A DNA stretch of 64,000 bases. Source: Deltaproteobacteria bacterium (GTDB lineage: Bacteria; Desulfobacterota; Desulfarculia; Adiutricales; Adiutricaceae). The first letter of the stretch is position 1. Each line of letters opens with the position of its first letter. The stretch lies in NCBI GenBank assembly GCA_031264185.1, contig JAISEL010000023.1:1-64000 (forward strand). The letters run 5' to 3'. Of this stretch, positions 33,298 to 41,630 are shown in pieces. The notes under the pieces were generated by a model. The model saw nothing but the letters and a program-made list of their open reading frames with translations. It did not search any database and had not been told where the DNA came from. Made by a program: the position numbers and the translations under genes.

Positions 33298-35593
33298 GAC
33301 CAATGCCATCCTCCAGGAAGCCCTGGCTCTGGCCCATAACGGCCGGCTGGTCTTCCCGACCCGCCCGGACAAGACGCCTCTGATCAAAGGCTGGCCCGAC
33401 CTGGCCACGACCGACGAAAAGACCATCACCGGCTGGTTTGACAAAGGCCAGCCGCCCAACCTGGCCGTGATCACCGGCCACAAGTCCGGCTTTTTCTGCC
33501 TGGACATTGACGGCCACATGGGCGAAGCCAGCCTCAGCGAGCTTGAGAGGCTGAATGGCGAGATTGCTCCGCATTGCTCCGTCCGCACCGCTTCCGGCGG
33601 CCGCCACTTCCATTTCCTGATGCCGGATTTTGACCTGCGCAATTCATCAGGAAAATTTGGCCCTGGACTGGATATCCGGGCCAATGGCGGCTATGTGCTG
33701 GTTCCGCCCAGCCAGGCCCTGAACCGCAACGGCAACCTGGGGGCTTACAGTTACCTGAGTGAAGTCCACTTGAGCTCCGGCCAGCTTGTAGCGGCCCCGG
33801 CCTGGCTGCTGGATTTGCTGCGACCCTTGCCGCCCACTCCGAGTCACAACCCGTCACCCGGCGTCACTGCCCCAAATTCCTATGGCGAAAAGGCCTTGGA
33901 TGAAGAGTGCCGCCGCATCTCTTCCGCCGGGGCGGGTGAGCGCAATGATACCCTGAACCGGGCGGCATTCGCCATTTTCCAATTGGTCGGCGGCGGGGCC
34001 ATCGAGCATGGCCTGGCCGAAGAACGGCTCCGCAGCGCGGCCCTGACCAGCGGTTTGACGCCAAAAGAAATCGAGGCCACCCTGCGTTCGGCCGCCAAGC
34101 GGGGCCTGACCAAGCCCCGGTCCGCCCCGCAGAACCTGCCCGTGCCGGTCGCCAGACCGAATCAGAAAGTTCAAGCAGAGACGGAACCAGCCGCTGACGT
34201 TCATTTGCCGCCGCCACCGCTGGGAGTTTTCCCCAGGGAAGTTCAGGAGCTCCTGCGTGAGGCCTCGGCGGCCTATAAGCAACTGCCGCTGGAAGTGGCC
34301 ATCGTGGCCTTCCTGGCCCTCTTGACCGCCAGCCTGGGGCGCTCCCGCGTGGTACGGGTCAAGCCCGGCTGGGAAGAAGCCGGCAACATCTACAATGTGG
34401 TGGTGGCCGACAGCGGCGTTGGCAAAAGCCATTGTTTTAGGGAAATGCTGAAACCCGTCTGGCAGCTTGACTTTGAGAACCGTGAAAAATGGCTGACCGA
34501 GTTCGCCGATTACCGCAATGTAATGGAAATGCGCCAAAAGGATAAGGAAATGGCGGCCGACGAACCGGCGCCTCCGAAACCCATTCGGCGGCAATATATT
34601 ATCGAAGACGCCACCTGTGAGGCCATCGGCGGCATCCTGGCTGAAAACCCACGCGGCCTGTTGTGGTACAGCGACGAGCTTTCATCCATCATCCTGAACC
34701 TGGACCGCTATTCCAACAGCAAGGGCGGCACCAAATCGCGGCTTCTGTCCACCTATGACGGAGCGCCCTGGAAGACCAGCCGCCGCGACAGCGAAAAAGA
34801 TCAAAGCGCCGCCTCGGCCACGCTGTCCATCGCCGGCACCGCCCAGCCCAAAATCCTGCGCGACCTGTTCACCGAGCAGGACGCCTTAAGCGGTTTTCTG
34901 CCGCGCTTCATCTTCATCCGGGCCGTGCGCAGCCAACCGGCTTTGCTGTCCCAAAGACCGTTCACCGGCCAGCCCCTGATCAAGCGCATTGCCAACCACC
35001 TTTTGTCGTGGGAAATGAATCGCGACGGAGAGTTGTGGCAACCGGCCGTGGTGCCGCTCTCCAGCCTGGCCTATTCCCTTTATGAGGACTGGCATAACCA
35101 CGTTATGCGGCAGGTCTGGCTGGAGTCCGACAGCGACAACGCCATTGCCGCCAAGCTGGTGGCTCAGGTCATCCGGCTGGCCCTGCTGCTCCATTCACTC
35201 GATGCCGCCTTGGCCGGCACTGACGGCTTGGAGGAAATCAGCCTGGATACCATGAACAAGGCCCTCGTTTTGGGCGAATGGATTCAGGCCCACCAGCGCC
35301 TGGTATGGCTGGAAATGGGGCTGGACACTGAAAAGAAAAGCAGCCCCCTGGAAGCGGCGGTCGTGCAAACTGTTCTGTCTTTAGAAGAGTATTTGCTCAA
35401 CAACGACTGGCGCATGGCCAACGATGATTTCAACCGGATGGTGACCGACAACTTTGGTCAAGCGGTGGGCGGAGCCCAGATCGGCAAAGCGGCGGCCAAG
35501 CTGGGCATCAAATCCGTCTTCATGGGCAAACGGCGGGGCAAGGAAATTTCGCCGGAACTCATGGCCGCCCTGAAGGCCAAAACCACCCGTTGA
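33290..35593 (+). CDS. Bifunctional prim-pol / DUF3987 replication protein
   Basis: A 767-residue fusion. The N-terminal prim-pol domain (about 10-190) shows RLVFPTRPDKTPLIKGW, FFCLDIDGHMG with metal-binding acids, SGGRHFHF and VLVPPS. A linker (about 190-300) precedes the DUF3987 helicase-like part. That part starts near PREVQELLREASAAYKQLP and contains VVVADSGVGKSHCFREML as its P-loop, then LLWYSDELSSIILNL. It should prime and unwind DNA for replication of the excised element. Element 1 has an analogous but unrelated N-terminus (Toprim) joined to DUF3987. Confidence 0.9.
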   Translation: MAKTNAILQEALALAHNGRLVFPTRPDKTPLIKGWPDLATTDEKTITGWFDKGQPPNLAVITGHKSGFFCLDIDGHMGEASLSELERLNGEIAPHCSVRTASGGRHFHFLMPDFDLRNSSGKFGPGLDIRANGGYVLVPPSQALNRNGNLGAYSYLSEVHLSSGQLVAAPAWLLDLLRPLPPTPSHNPSPGVTAPNSYGEKALDEECRRISSAGAGERNDTLNRAAFAIFQLVGGGAIEHGLAEERLRSAALTSGLTPKEIEATLRSAAKRGLTKPRSAPQNLPVPVARPNQKVQAETEPAADVHLPPPPLGVFPREVQELLREASAAYKQLPLEVAIVAFLALLTASLGRSRVVRVKPGWEEAGNIYNVVVADSGVGKSHCFREMLKPVWQLDFENREKWLTEFADYRNVMEMRQKDKEMAADEPAPPKPIRRQYIIEDATCEAIGGILAENPRGLLWYSDELSSIILNLDRYSNSKGGTKSRLLSTYDGAPWKTSRRDSEKDQSAASATLSIAGTAQPKILRDLFTEQDALSGFLPRFIFIRAVRSQPALLSQRPFTGQPLIKRIANHLLSWEMNRDGELWQPAVVPLSSLAYSLYEDWHNHVMRQVWLESDSDNAIAAKLVAQVIRLALLLHSLDAALAGTDGLEEISLDTMNKALVLGEWIQAHQRLVWLEMGLDTEKKSSPLEAAVVQTVLSLEEYLLNNDWRMANDDFNRMVTDNFGQAVGGAQIGKAAAKLGIKSVFMGKRRGKEISPELMAALKAKTTR

Positions 35594-35594
35594 A

Positions 35595-35744
35595 CTGTTG
35601 ACCTGTGGAAACCATTCATTGGCAACATTTTACTGATTACCAATGTTGACCTTCCTGTTGACGCGCTTTTCAACAGAAGCGGTGCAGACTGTGAACTTCA
35701 TCGCCCCGAATAGCAAGCCGTTCAACAGGACAACAGGTCAACAG
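35595..35744. repeat. TGTTGA-rich intergenic region with 12-bp inverted ends
   Basis: CTGTTGACCTGT (35595-35606) and its exact inverse ACAGGTCAACAG (35733-35744) bracket further TGTTGAC or TCAACAG copies at about 35643, 35654, 35670 and 35722. The region lies directly before the MobV gene, the usual place of oriT in MobV plasmids, but the iteron-like density would also fit a replication origin. Confidence 0.6.
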
Positions 35745-35766
35745 CACTTTTACGAAGGAGACAGCC

Positions 35767-36807
35767 ATGTCATCTGTTGTTTTACATATGGACAAATATA
35801 AGCGGGAGGCGGTGCGCGGCATCCAGTCCCACAACCAGCGGGAGCGCAAGAGTCACTCCAATCCCGACATCGACAGCGAGCGTTCGTCGCTCAACTATGA
35901 CCTCTATCATGACGGCAAGGTCAACTTCACCAAAATCATCGACCAGCGCATTGCCGCGCTAAAGCTGAAACAGGCCCCACGCCGCGATGCGGTTCGCATG
36001 TGCGGGCTCATCGTTTCGTCCGACACCGAGTTTTTCCATAAAATGAGCCTGAAGGAGCAGCAGCGCTTTTTCCTGGCCGCCAAGGAATGGCTGGAGGAAT
36101 TTGTGGGCCGGGAAAACGTCATCGCCGCCACCGTCCATCTCGATGAAAAGACGCCGCACCTGCATTTCTGCCATGTGCCGGTCACCGAAGACGGCCGCCT
36201 CTGCGCCAAGGACATTTACACCAGGGCCACCCTGAAACGGATGCAGGATTCTTTTCCAAAATTCCTGCAAAGCCGGGGCTTCAAAATTGATCGCGGAGTG
36301 GCCCAGGAACCGGGCTCGGCCAAAAAGCATCTGGACACCCGCGAGTTCAAGCAGCAGCAGGAGGCCTTGAACCAGCTTCGCCAAGACGCCGAAGCCGAGT
36401 CTGAAAAATTGGTCAAACTCCAGACAGAGATCAGCCGCAAGGAATCGGAGTGGCGCAAACGTCTTGACGGCTATGAAAAGCTCGCCGCCGCTGCCGATGC
36501 GGTCATAAGCAAAAAGCATGAGCTGCCCACACCGGGTCTCTTAAAAGCCCAGACCATCTATGATGAGGCTATGGCCATCATTAGAATCTATCAAAAAGCA
36601 CTGGCTGATAAAACGATTTTGAAAGAGCGCAACCAGCAGCTTGAAAAGCAACAGCGCGAGGTCGACAAAACCGTCGCCGCTGCGGAAGCCAAAGTCGCCA
36701 GCCATTATGAAGCTCTGAAGAAGGAGGCCGACCAAATCCAGAAAAATCTGGAAACGCAAATCGCTCGGCTACGCCAGGAAATCAAAGGAAAGGAGAAGGT
36801 CATTTAG
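35767..36807 (+). CDS. mobV: MobV/Pre-family relaxase, C-terminus cut by in-frame TAG
   Basis: A 346-residue relaxase. The N-terminal MobV pattern is SSVVLHMDKYKREAVRGIQ, and the histidine motif VHLDEKTPHLHFCHVPV lies at about residues 121-137. A long coiled coil follows (190-345). The frame does not end naturally. After TAG at 36805 it continues in frame for 74 codons (HFQQYQDNYDRLKDIEQKW to the TAA at 37030), in the same heptad and Gln-rich style. The upstream codon pattern suggests an original CAG. Relaxase activity lies in the intact N-terminus. Confidence 0.9.
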   Translation: MSSVVLHMDKYKREAVRGIQSHNQRERKSHSNPDIDSERSSLNYDLYHDGKVNFTKIIDQRIAALKLKQAPRRDAVRMCGLIVSSDTEFFHKMSLKEQQRFFLAAKEWLEEFVGRENVIAATVHLDEKTPHLHFCHVPVTEDGRLCAKDIYTRATLKRMQDSFPKFLQSRGFKIDRGVAQEPGSAKKHLDTREFKQQQEALNQLRQDAEAESEKLVKLQTEISRKESEWRKRLDGYEKLAAAADAVISKKHELPTPGLLKAQTIYDEAMAIIRIYQKALADKTILKERNQQLEKQQREVDKTVAAAEAKVASHYEALKKEADQIQKNLETQIARLRQEIKGKEKVI

Positions 36808-37049
36808 CACTTTCAGCAGTACCAGGACAACTATGACCGCCTGAAAGATATCGAGCAAAAATGGCTGGAGTTGGAGCGCCAAAAAGAAGCTCAGGCGCGA
36901 TTGGCTGAAGAGGCGGCCAAAGCACAGCGGCCTCAGCCGGAGGCCAAAAAAGCGCCAATGCTTCAGCCCCTGTCGCCGCAGCAAAGCCAGCCGCAGAGAG
37001 AAGAGCAGAAGAACCGAGCTCCCGGCCGATAATGGTCGGCTATTTGGGA

Positions 37050-37113
37050 GGTCGGTATAGGTCGGTATAGCACACTAGACTTCCTGCGGAAGTCGTGTGC
37101 GAGCGTTCCGCTC
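37050..37113. repeat. Direct repeats and hairpins after mobV, candidate oriT
   Basis: GGTCGGTATA is repeated in tandem (37050-37059, 37060-37069), followed at once by a hairpin: GCACAC-ta-GACTTCC, a tgc loop, GGAAGTC-GTGTGC (37070-37100). A second short stem, GAGCG-ttc-CGCTC, lies at 37101-37113. TTGTGCGCACAA (37159-37170) is a further perfect palindrome. Direct repeat next to inverted repeat is a typical nick-region design. There is no T-tract for a terminator. Confidence 0.5.
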
Positions 37114-37269
37114 GACCGGAAGAAAGCGTTGGCCTCAAAGGACATCAGGCGTCCACCTTTGTGCGCACAATTTGCCCACAAATCAGACGCCTTGGTGCCC
37201 AACGGTCAACGCCAAGACTAAATCCAAAACCCCGGCCGCTGACCCGGCCGTCAGATAAGAGAGAAAGCC

Positions 37270-37725
37270 ATGACCATACTCATGAAAGATTTGGACCCGA
37301 TACGCGAAGAGCTGAACCGCCGCACCCTGAAGGATGTCCCAGGGTACGCCGATCAGAAAGTCTCAACCCGGAAGGCGATACAGGAACTCGCCCCCATTCT
37401 TTTGGAAAAGAAGGAAAGCGGCTTCAAAACCGCCGACCTGGTGGCGATGCTGAAAGACCTTCAGATCATCACAAAAGGCCCCACCCTCACCCGGTATTTG
37501 AAAGAGTTCCAGGAGGAGATAAGGAAGGAGCCGACAGTGCCGCCCAAAAGCAAGCCGGCAGATGCAGCCCCGAAAAAAACGAAAACACCTTCAGCACCGA
37601 AAAAGCCGAGAGCTGATGCCGCAACCACGGATGAGGCCCCGACCTCCGCCGATCAGAAAAGCGATAATGTAGTCACCACCGGCAACCCGCCGAGCGGCAC
37701 GGACAATGTCCCCACCAGGAACTGA
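37270..37725 (+). CDS. Putative mobilization accessory protein
   Basis: A 151-residue protein. The N-terminal half (TRKAIQELAPILLEKKESGF, DLVAMLKDLQIITKGPTLTRYLKEF) has the pattern of small HTH accessory proteins of mobilizable plasmids, in which a region 'gx..tL.ryLke' ends the DNA-binding helix pair. The C-terminal half is a Lys/Pro/Ala-rich disordered tail. It lies downstream of mobV and the hairpin region, and is probably part of the relaxosome. The family is not certain. Confidence 0.6.
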   Translation: MTILMKDLDPIREELNRRTLKDVPGYADQKVSTRKAIQELAPILLEKKESGFKTADLVAMLKDLQIITKGPTLTRYLKEFQEEIRKEPTVPPKSKPADAAPKKTKTPSAPKKPRADAATTDEAPTSADQKSDNVVTTGNPPSGTDNVPTRN

Positions 37726-37774
37726 TAACGGATAAGTTCACGAGGCCCGGAAGCCATTGAGGCTTCCGTGCCTC

Positions 37775-38106
37775 TTACATTGGAAGGCACAGAAAAGGGT
37801 CAGTTTTAAGATCATAGCCGGCCAAATTATAAACGTCCAGGCCATTGCGAACAGCACAGCGAATGGTATGCGTGGTACCGCCGGGCTGACCGTCATAATA
37901 GCACAGCAATCGGCTGGACTGTTCAACCATATAGCAATTGCGCTCCAGATAGGCCTTGCGATTACACTGCGACGGAAGGTTATTACCTCGCCAGCTTCTT
38001 CCAGAACCATATCATGGATAACGCCCCAGCGCCCTTTGAGGCCATGCCCGACAAATGGCAGAACCGCCGCCAGTTCAATATCGGCATAAACCGTAGACAT
38101 ATTTTC
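37775..38106 (-). pseudogene. Truncated, frameshifted SLOG-domain (DUF1273/YpsA-like) gene
   Basis: The reading frame starts near 38106 (VYADIELAAVLPFVGH, LEEAGEVITF). It changes frame near 37975 and continues as NRKAYLERNCYMVEQSSRLL, CYYDGQPGGTTHTIR, ending at TAA 37775. The RN.YMV...D(G)...GGT series is the C-terminal half of the YpsA/DUF1273 SLOG fold, a nucleotide-binding fold often carried by mobile elements. The N-terminal half with the GGAxG-type motif is missing next to the IS630. No intact product is expected. Confidence 0.7.
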
Positions 38107-38190
38107 GGCAGAAATGGAACAGATATCAGTCAGGTATAACCATATGTAACTCCAGGAAAAACCCAGCAATTGACCTACCAATCGCAGCTA

Positions 38191-39316
38191 TTGACTCGGC
38201 AATTAAATATATTCCTCAGGCTGCATAAGCGATGATAGGGTCTTGGAAATACTTTCGGACTCTTTCAGGGTGTTGCTGAATGGTCTTCATCGCGGAGCGG
38301 ACCTTGCTTTTGACCTGATCTTTACTTCGGGCCGCCAAGCCGGTCTGGACTTGGTATTTGAGATCACCGTTGAGACGCTCGTCTGGATTGAGCTCTGGCG
38401 AGTAAGGCGGTAAATAAAATAGTTCGATGCGATTACGATTTTCTTCTTTGTCCAGCCATGCCTTGACCCGTTTGCAGTGGTGAACCTTGAGGTTGTCAAC
38501 GATCAAAAAGACCTTTTTCGGGCTATAGTGAAGCAGACGGGCCAAAAATTTGATGAAAATAGCGGCGGTCATCTTTTCCTCATAGAGCATGAAACGTACT
38601 TTCCCCTGGTTGGTGATGGCTGAGATCATGTTGATTCGGGTGCGGTGCGAGTTGCCCGGCAGGCGCACCACGGGCGTCTTACCCTTCTGGGCGAAGCCTT
38701 TACCGACATAATCGTCGGCCTCAACCCCGGTTTCGTCGCTCCAGTTGATTTCCGCGTCTTCCTCTTTGGCCCTGGACGCGATGGCAGGATAGGCTGCGTT
38801 TAACCAACTCGACACCGCTGCGGGGTTTTGCTCATAAGCACGCTTGGTTGGTTTTTGAGCAGTAAATCCCCATCGCTTGAGATACTCACCAACGGTACGA
38901 ATCGGTAGATCAACCCCGCAGAGTTTGCGGATGACAGACTTGACGGCGGCCCTGGTCCAGAGCGCAAACTTGAATTTCAACTGCTCAGGTGTGTGATCCA
39001 CCATCAGGCGCTGGAGTTCTTTTTCCTGCTCGACGCTCAACCAACGTTTCTCGCCCAGGCTGCGTCCACGGGCTTTAGGCCTAATAGCCGCAAGACCACC
39101 TTCTTGGTAGCGCCGCCAGGTCGCACTCACGCTTTGCCGGCTCAAGCCGGTTATCTCGGATATCTCCGCGCTGCTCCGACCGCTCTCTTTCAAGCGAATT
39201 ACTTGCAGACGGAACTGATACTGAGCCTCGGGACTGATGGTACGAAAGTCTTCTTTTATAGTGAAGAAATTATACCATATCGTTCATATTTGTAAATTAT
39301 TTAATTGCCAAGTCTA
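38191..39316. mobile_element. IS630-family insertion sequence
   Basis: The ends carry 18-bp inverted repeats. The left is TTGACTCGGCAATTAAAT (38191-38208), and the right, read inward, is TAGACTTGGCAATTAAAT (39316-39299). Both are flanked by TA (38189-38190 and 39317-39318), the target duplication of IS630/Tc1 elements. Length is 1126 bp with one transposase gene. It lies between a truncated SLOG gene and the NotI-like gene. Confidence 0.85.
38216..39193 (-). CDS. IS630-family transposase
   Basis: A 325-residue DDE transposase. The N-terminal HTH (SAEISEITGLSRQSVSATWRRY) is followed by a second HTH and the catalytic domain, with acids in NWSDETGVE, FLIVDNLKVHH and YSPELNPDERLN. The frame is open. 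An in-frame extension upstream is possible, but this ATG gives a complete product. Confidence 0.92.
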   Translation of the reverse strand: MKESGRSSAEISEITGLSRQSVSATWRRYQEGGLAAIRPKARGRSLGEKRWLSVEQEKELQRLMVDHTPEQLKFKFALWTRAAVKSVIRKLCGVDLPIRTVGEYLKRWGFTAQKPTKRAYEQNPAAVSSWLNAAYPAIASRAKEEDAEINWSDETGVEADDYVGKGFAQKGKTPVVRLPGNSHRTRINMISAITNQGKVRFMLYEEKMTAAIFIKFLARLLHYSPKKVFLIVDNLKVHHCKRVKAWLDKEENRNRIELFYLPPYSPELNPDERLNGDLKYQVQTGLAARSKDQVKSKVRSAMKTIQQHPERVRKYFQDPIIAYAA

Positions 39317-39352
39317 TATATAGTCAAATAAACGGAACTTATTTTCATTTTT

Positions 39353-40471
39353 TTAAGTCGAAAATGAAGCACATGGACGCTTGAGGAACAGAGAACGCCA
39401 TAAAATATCTTGTGGAGGGGCTGCCCCTATTTTGATAATATCTACAAAGCCACCGCTTCCTTGGGCTCTTTCATTGCCTTGTGAATCAATAGGGCCAGAA
39501 TATAGCTTTGGACATTTAAGCTCTAATATTTGATCGTCCCCATCAATACACTCTAATGGTCCATATCCAAACGCCAGTAAATTAACCTCATTTGCCTGTT
39601 CCGACAAAAATGAAGACAAATCAAGAGCGGTGCTTTCAGATATATAATCCGCTAAAACATCTTGAATCAGCCAAAGCGTTATCCCGCCCCAAGCAATGGC
39701 AACTTGAGATTTGACGATCAACTGGCTCACCATTCTGGCCCAAACTTGTCTGTAGTTGATTCCTGGTGCATTGTGACTTGCAGGATTTAAGACTGCATCC
39801 TCAAATGCCATACCGATCTGCGTTCTTTTCTTTTTATCTCCACCAGATGTACTGGAAGTCATAATTTCAATGATCAGAAATGGTCCGCAAGGGAAATCGT
39901 CAACCCATAAATCCCCCCTTCTTGCAAGCGTATAACCATTTTCTTCGGCAACTTTCTGAACGCTACGCTCACTCTTCCCTGTAATTGTAGCGACATCACT
40001 TAATTTCATCCGTTGATGGGTAGAAATAATATAATCAAAAGTGTAATCAAAAGACTTCTCTTGATTTCCATCTACTGATGTTACGCCAGTCTTCATCTTT
40101 ACTTCAGACCACACACGCCAATCAGTATCGCTCTTTAAAAATTTATGTAATTGTTGCTTTACCTGAGTTTGGTGGTCTTTCATTGAGTGAGAGCGTTCTT
40201 TCAACGATAAAAGCCTTCGTGGGCAAACTATCCAGGGCTGTTCACCCTCCTTGAGAGATAAAGAGCAAACCCCAGCTTGTACGATATCTTTTCCTGAAAA
40301 TTTTGCGGCTAGTTTTGGCCTTGAACGTAAATCTAAAGCTGACAAATACCGATTTCCGCCACCATCACACTCCTCATCCATAAAAGGACACCATGCCTTT
40401 GCACAGTTGTCTACCGCATTTTTGTTCCATGCGTCCAAGCGATATCCAAACAGCTCAAATATTTTACTCAT
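39353..40471 (-). CDS. NotI-like type II restriction endonuclease
   Basis: A 372-residue protein. The N-terminal FGYRLDAWNKNA, a CAKAWCPF segment, GVCSLSL and IVCPRRLL match the cysteine-bearing N-terminus of NotI, whose four cysteines hold an iron atom. The catalytic core follows the PD-(D/E)XK pattern (FDYTFDYIIS, then LIIEIMTSSTSG). It overlaps the upstream cytosine methyltransferase by 8 nt, so the two form a restriction-modification pair. NotI itself recognises an 8-bp GC site. The target here cannot be deduced. Confidence 0.75.
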   Translation of the reverse strand: MSKIFELFGYRLDAWNKNAVDNCAKAWCPFMDEECDGGGNRYLSALDLRSRPKLAAKFSGKDIVQAGVCSLSLKEGEQPWIVCPRRLLSLKERSHSMKDHQTQVKQQLHKFLKSDTDWRVWSEVKMKTGVTSVDGNQEKSFDYTFDYIISTHQRMKLSDVATITGKSERSVQKVAEENGYTLARRGDLWVDDFPCGPFLIIEIMTSSTSGGDKKKRTQIGMAFEDAVLNPASHNAPGINYRQVWARMVSQLIVKSQVAIAWGGITLWLIQDVLADYISESTALDLSSFLSEQANEVNLLAFGYGPLECIDGDDQILELKCPKLYSGPIDSQGNERAQGSGGFVDIIKIGAAPPQDILWRSLFLKRPCASFST

Positions 40472-41582
40472 TTATATAGTCCGCGATTTTTTCTGCAAGT
40501 ATTTTTGCTAATGGCGGTGGCACAGAGTTGGCAACTTGTCGATGCTGGTCAAGGTTGCGCACAGTGCCGGTTCGTGATCGTATTGGTCCCATTAGATAGT
40601 AATCATCAGGGTACCCATGTATGCGCATGTATTCACGCGGTGTCAAATAACGATCATCGGTTGGATGATAAAATATTTCTCCGCATCGCAATGTATTTGA
40701 CTGGCGCTTTCGATGAAGGCGAAGATACTTGGTCGTGTCTTTCGGTGACAACCCTTTTCTAATTCCTTCTGTTAAATGCATTTGGCATGCAAGGTAAGAA
40801 CCTTCTGGGACTTGAGCAATACGCTCCTTATCTCGCGCTGGAGTCACATCAACATGGCCGTCGAGCCGATTAGGAAGTAATTGCCCTCGTTTTTTTTTGT
40901 CTGGCTCCCCAAGGTCACCTAAAACTTCTCCAACTGTTCTGTATGGCAGATAAGACATAAACATGTTATCGCATTCTCCTGCGGGGGCATGCGTACGTTG
41001 GGGAAACACAAATCCATTATGGCCTCGGGTAGTGACTACAAATAATCTTTCTCGAAGTTGCGGGATTCCAAAATCTGCGGCCATAATAACCTGCCATTTC
41101 GGCACATACCCAGCTGCTTCTAATCGCTTCAAAAAGTCTTCAAATACTTCGCCTCTCTTGCCATGTACACCTTTTGCCGAGAGTAGGCCTTTGACTTGCT
41201 CAAGCAAAATAACCTTTGGTTTAAAGGCTTCAGCAAAACGAATGAATTCAAAAAGCAACACCCCTCTTGCATCATTTAGCCCTTGTTGCTTGCCGGCTAA
41301 AGAAAATGACTGACATGGCGAACCACCAAAAAGCAAGTCAAGTTCACCAGGAGCTAGTCCGAAATCATTTAATAAGCCTTCTGGTGAAACAGTGCAAATA
41401 TCCCCTTCCAAAACTTTAGTATTCGCGCCTGCATCTTCATTAGCGGCTCTAAGAGTTGCGCAGCAATGCGGGTCAATTTCAAGTTCGGCTAAAATTGAAA
41501 ACCCCGCTTGCCGCACCCCTACATCAAATCCGCCAGCCCCAGAAAAAATAGAAAGAGCGCGAAGGCCACCTGTTTTTGCCAT
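40464..41582 (-). CDS. DNA (cytosine-5-)-methyltransferase
   Basis: A 372-residue m5C methyltransferase with FSGAGGFDVG (AdoMet site), the PCQ loop GGSPCQSFSLAG carrying the catalytic Cys, LLEQVKG (ENV-like motif VI) and PQLRERLFVV. The ATG at 41582 is preferred because GGGAG lies 5 nt upstream. An upstream TTG at 41624 would add 14 residues. It protects the element's targets from the NotI-like nuclease encoded just downstream. Confidence 0.9.
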   Translation of the reverse strand: MAKTGGLRALSIFSGAGGFDVGVRQAGFSILAELEIDPHCCATLRAANEDAGANTKVLEGDICTVSPEGLLNDFGLAPGELDLLFGGSPCQSFSLAGKQQGLNDARGVLLFEFIRFAEAFKPKVILLEQVKGLLSAKGVHGKRGEVFEDFLKRLEAAGYVPKWQVIMAADFGIPQLRERLFVVTTRGHNGFVFPQRTHAPAGECDNMFMSYLPYRTVGEVLGDLGEPDKKKRGQLLPNRLDGHVDVTPARDKERIAQVPEGSYLACQMHLTEGIRKGLSPKDTTKYLRLHRKRQSNTLRCGEIFYHPTDDRYLTPREYMRIHGYPDDYYLMGPIRSRTGTVRNLDQHRQVANSVPPPLAKILAEKIADYINE

Positions 41583-41630
41583 AGGTTCTCCCTTTATCGA
41601 GCGGGCATTGAATTTACATTGCAAATTAGA

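Noticed and set aside
37738-38181. 147-codon minus-strand ORF as a membrane protein gene
   Set aside because: Its hydrophobic look is due to the wrong frame. A SLOG C-terminal half reads cleanly in the neighbouring frame, so the locus is a frameshifted pseudogene.
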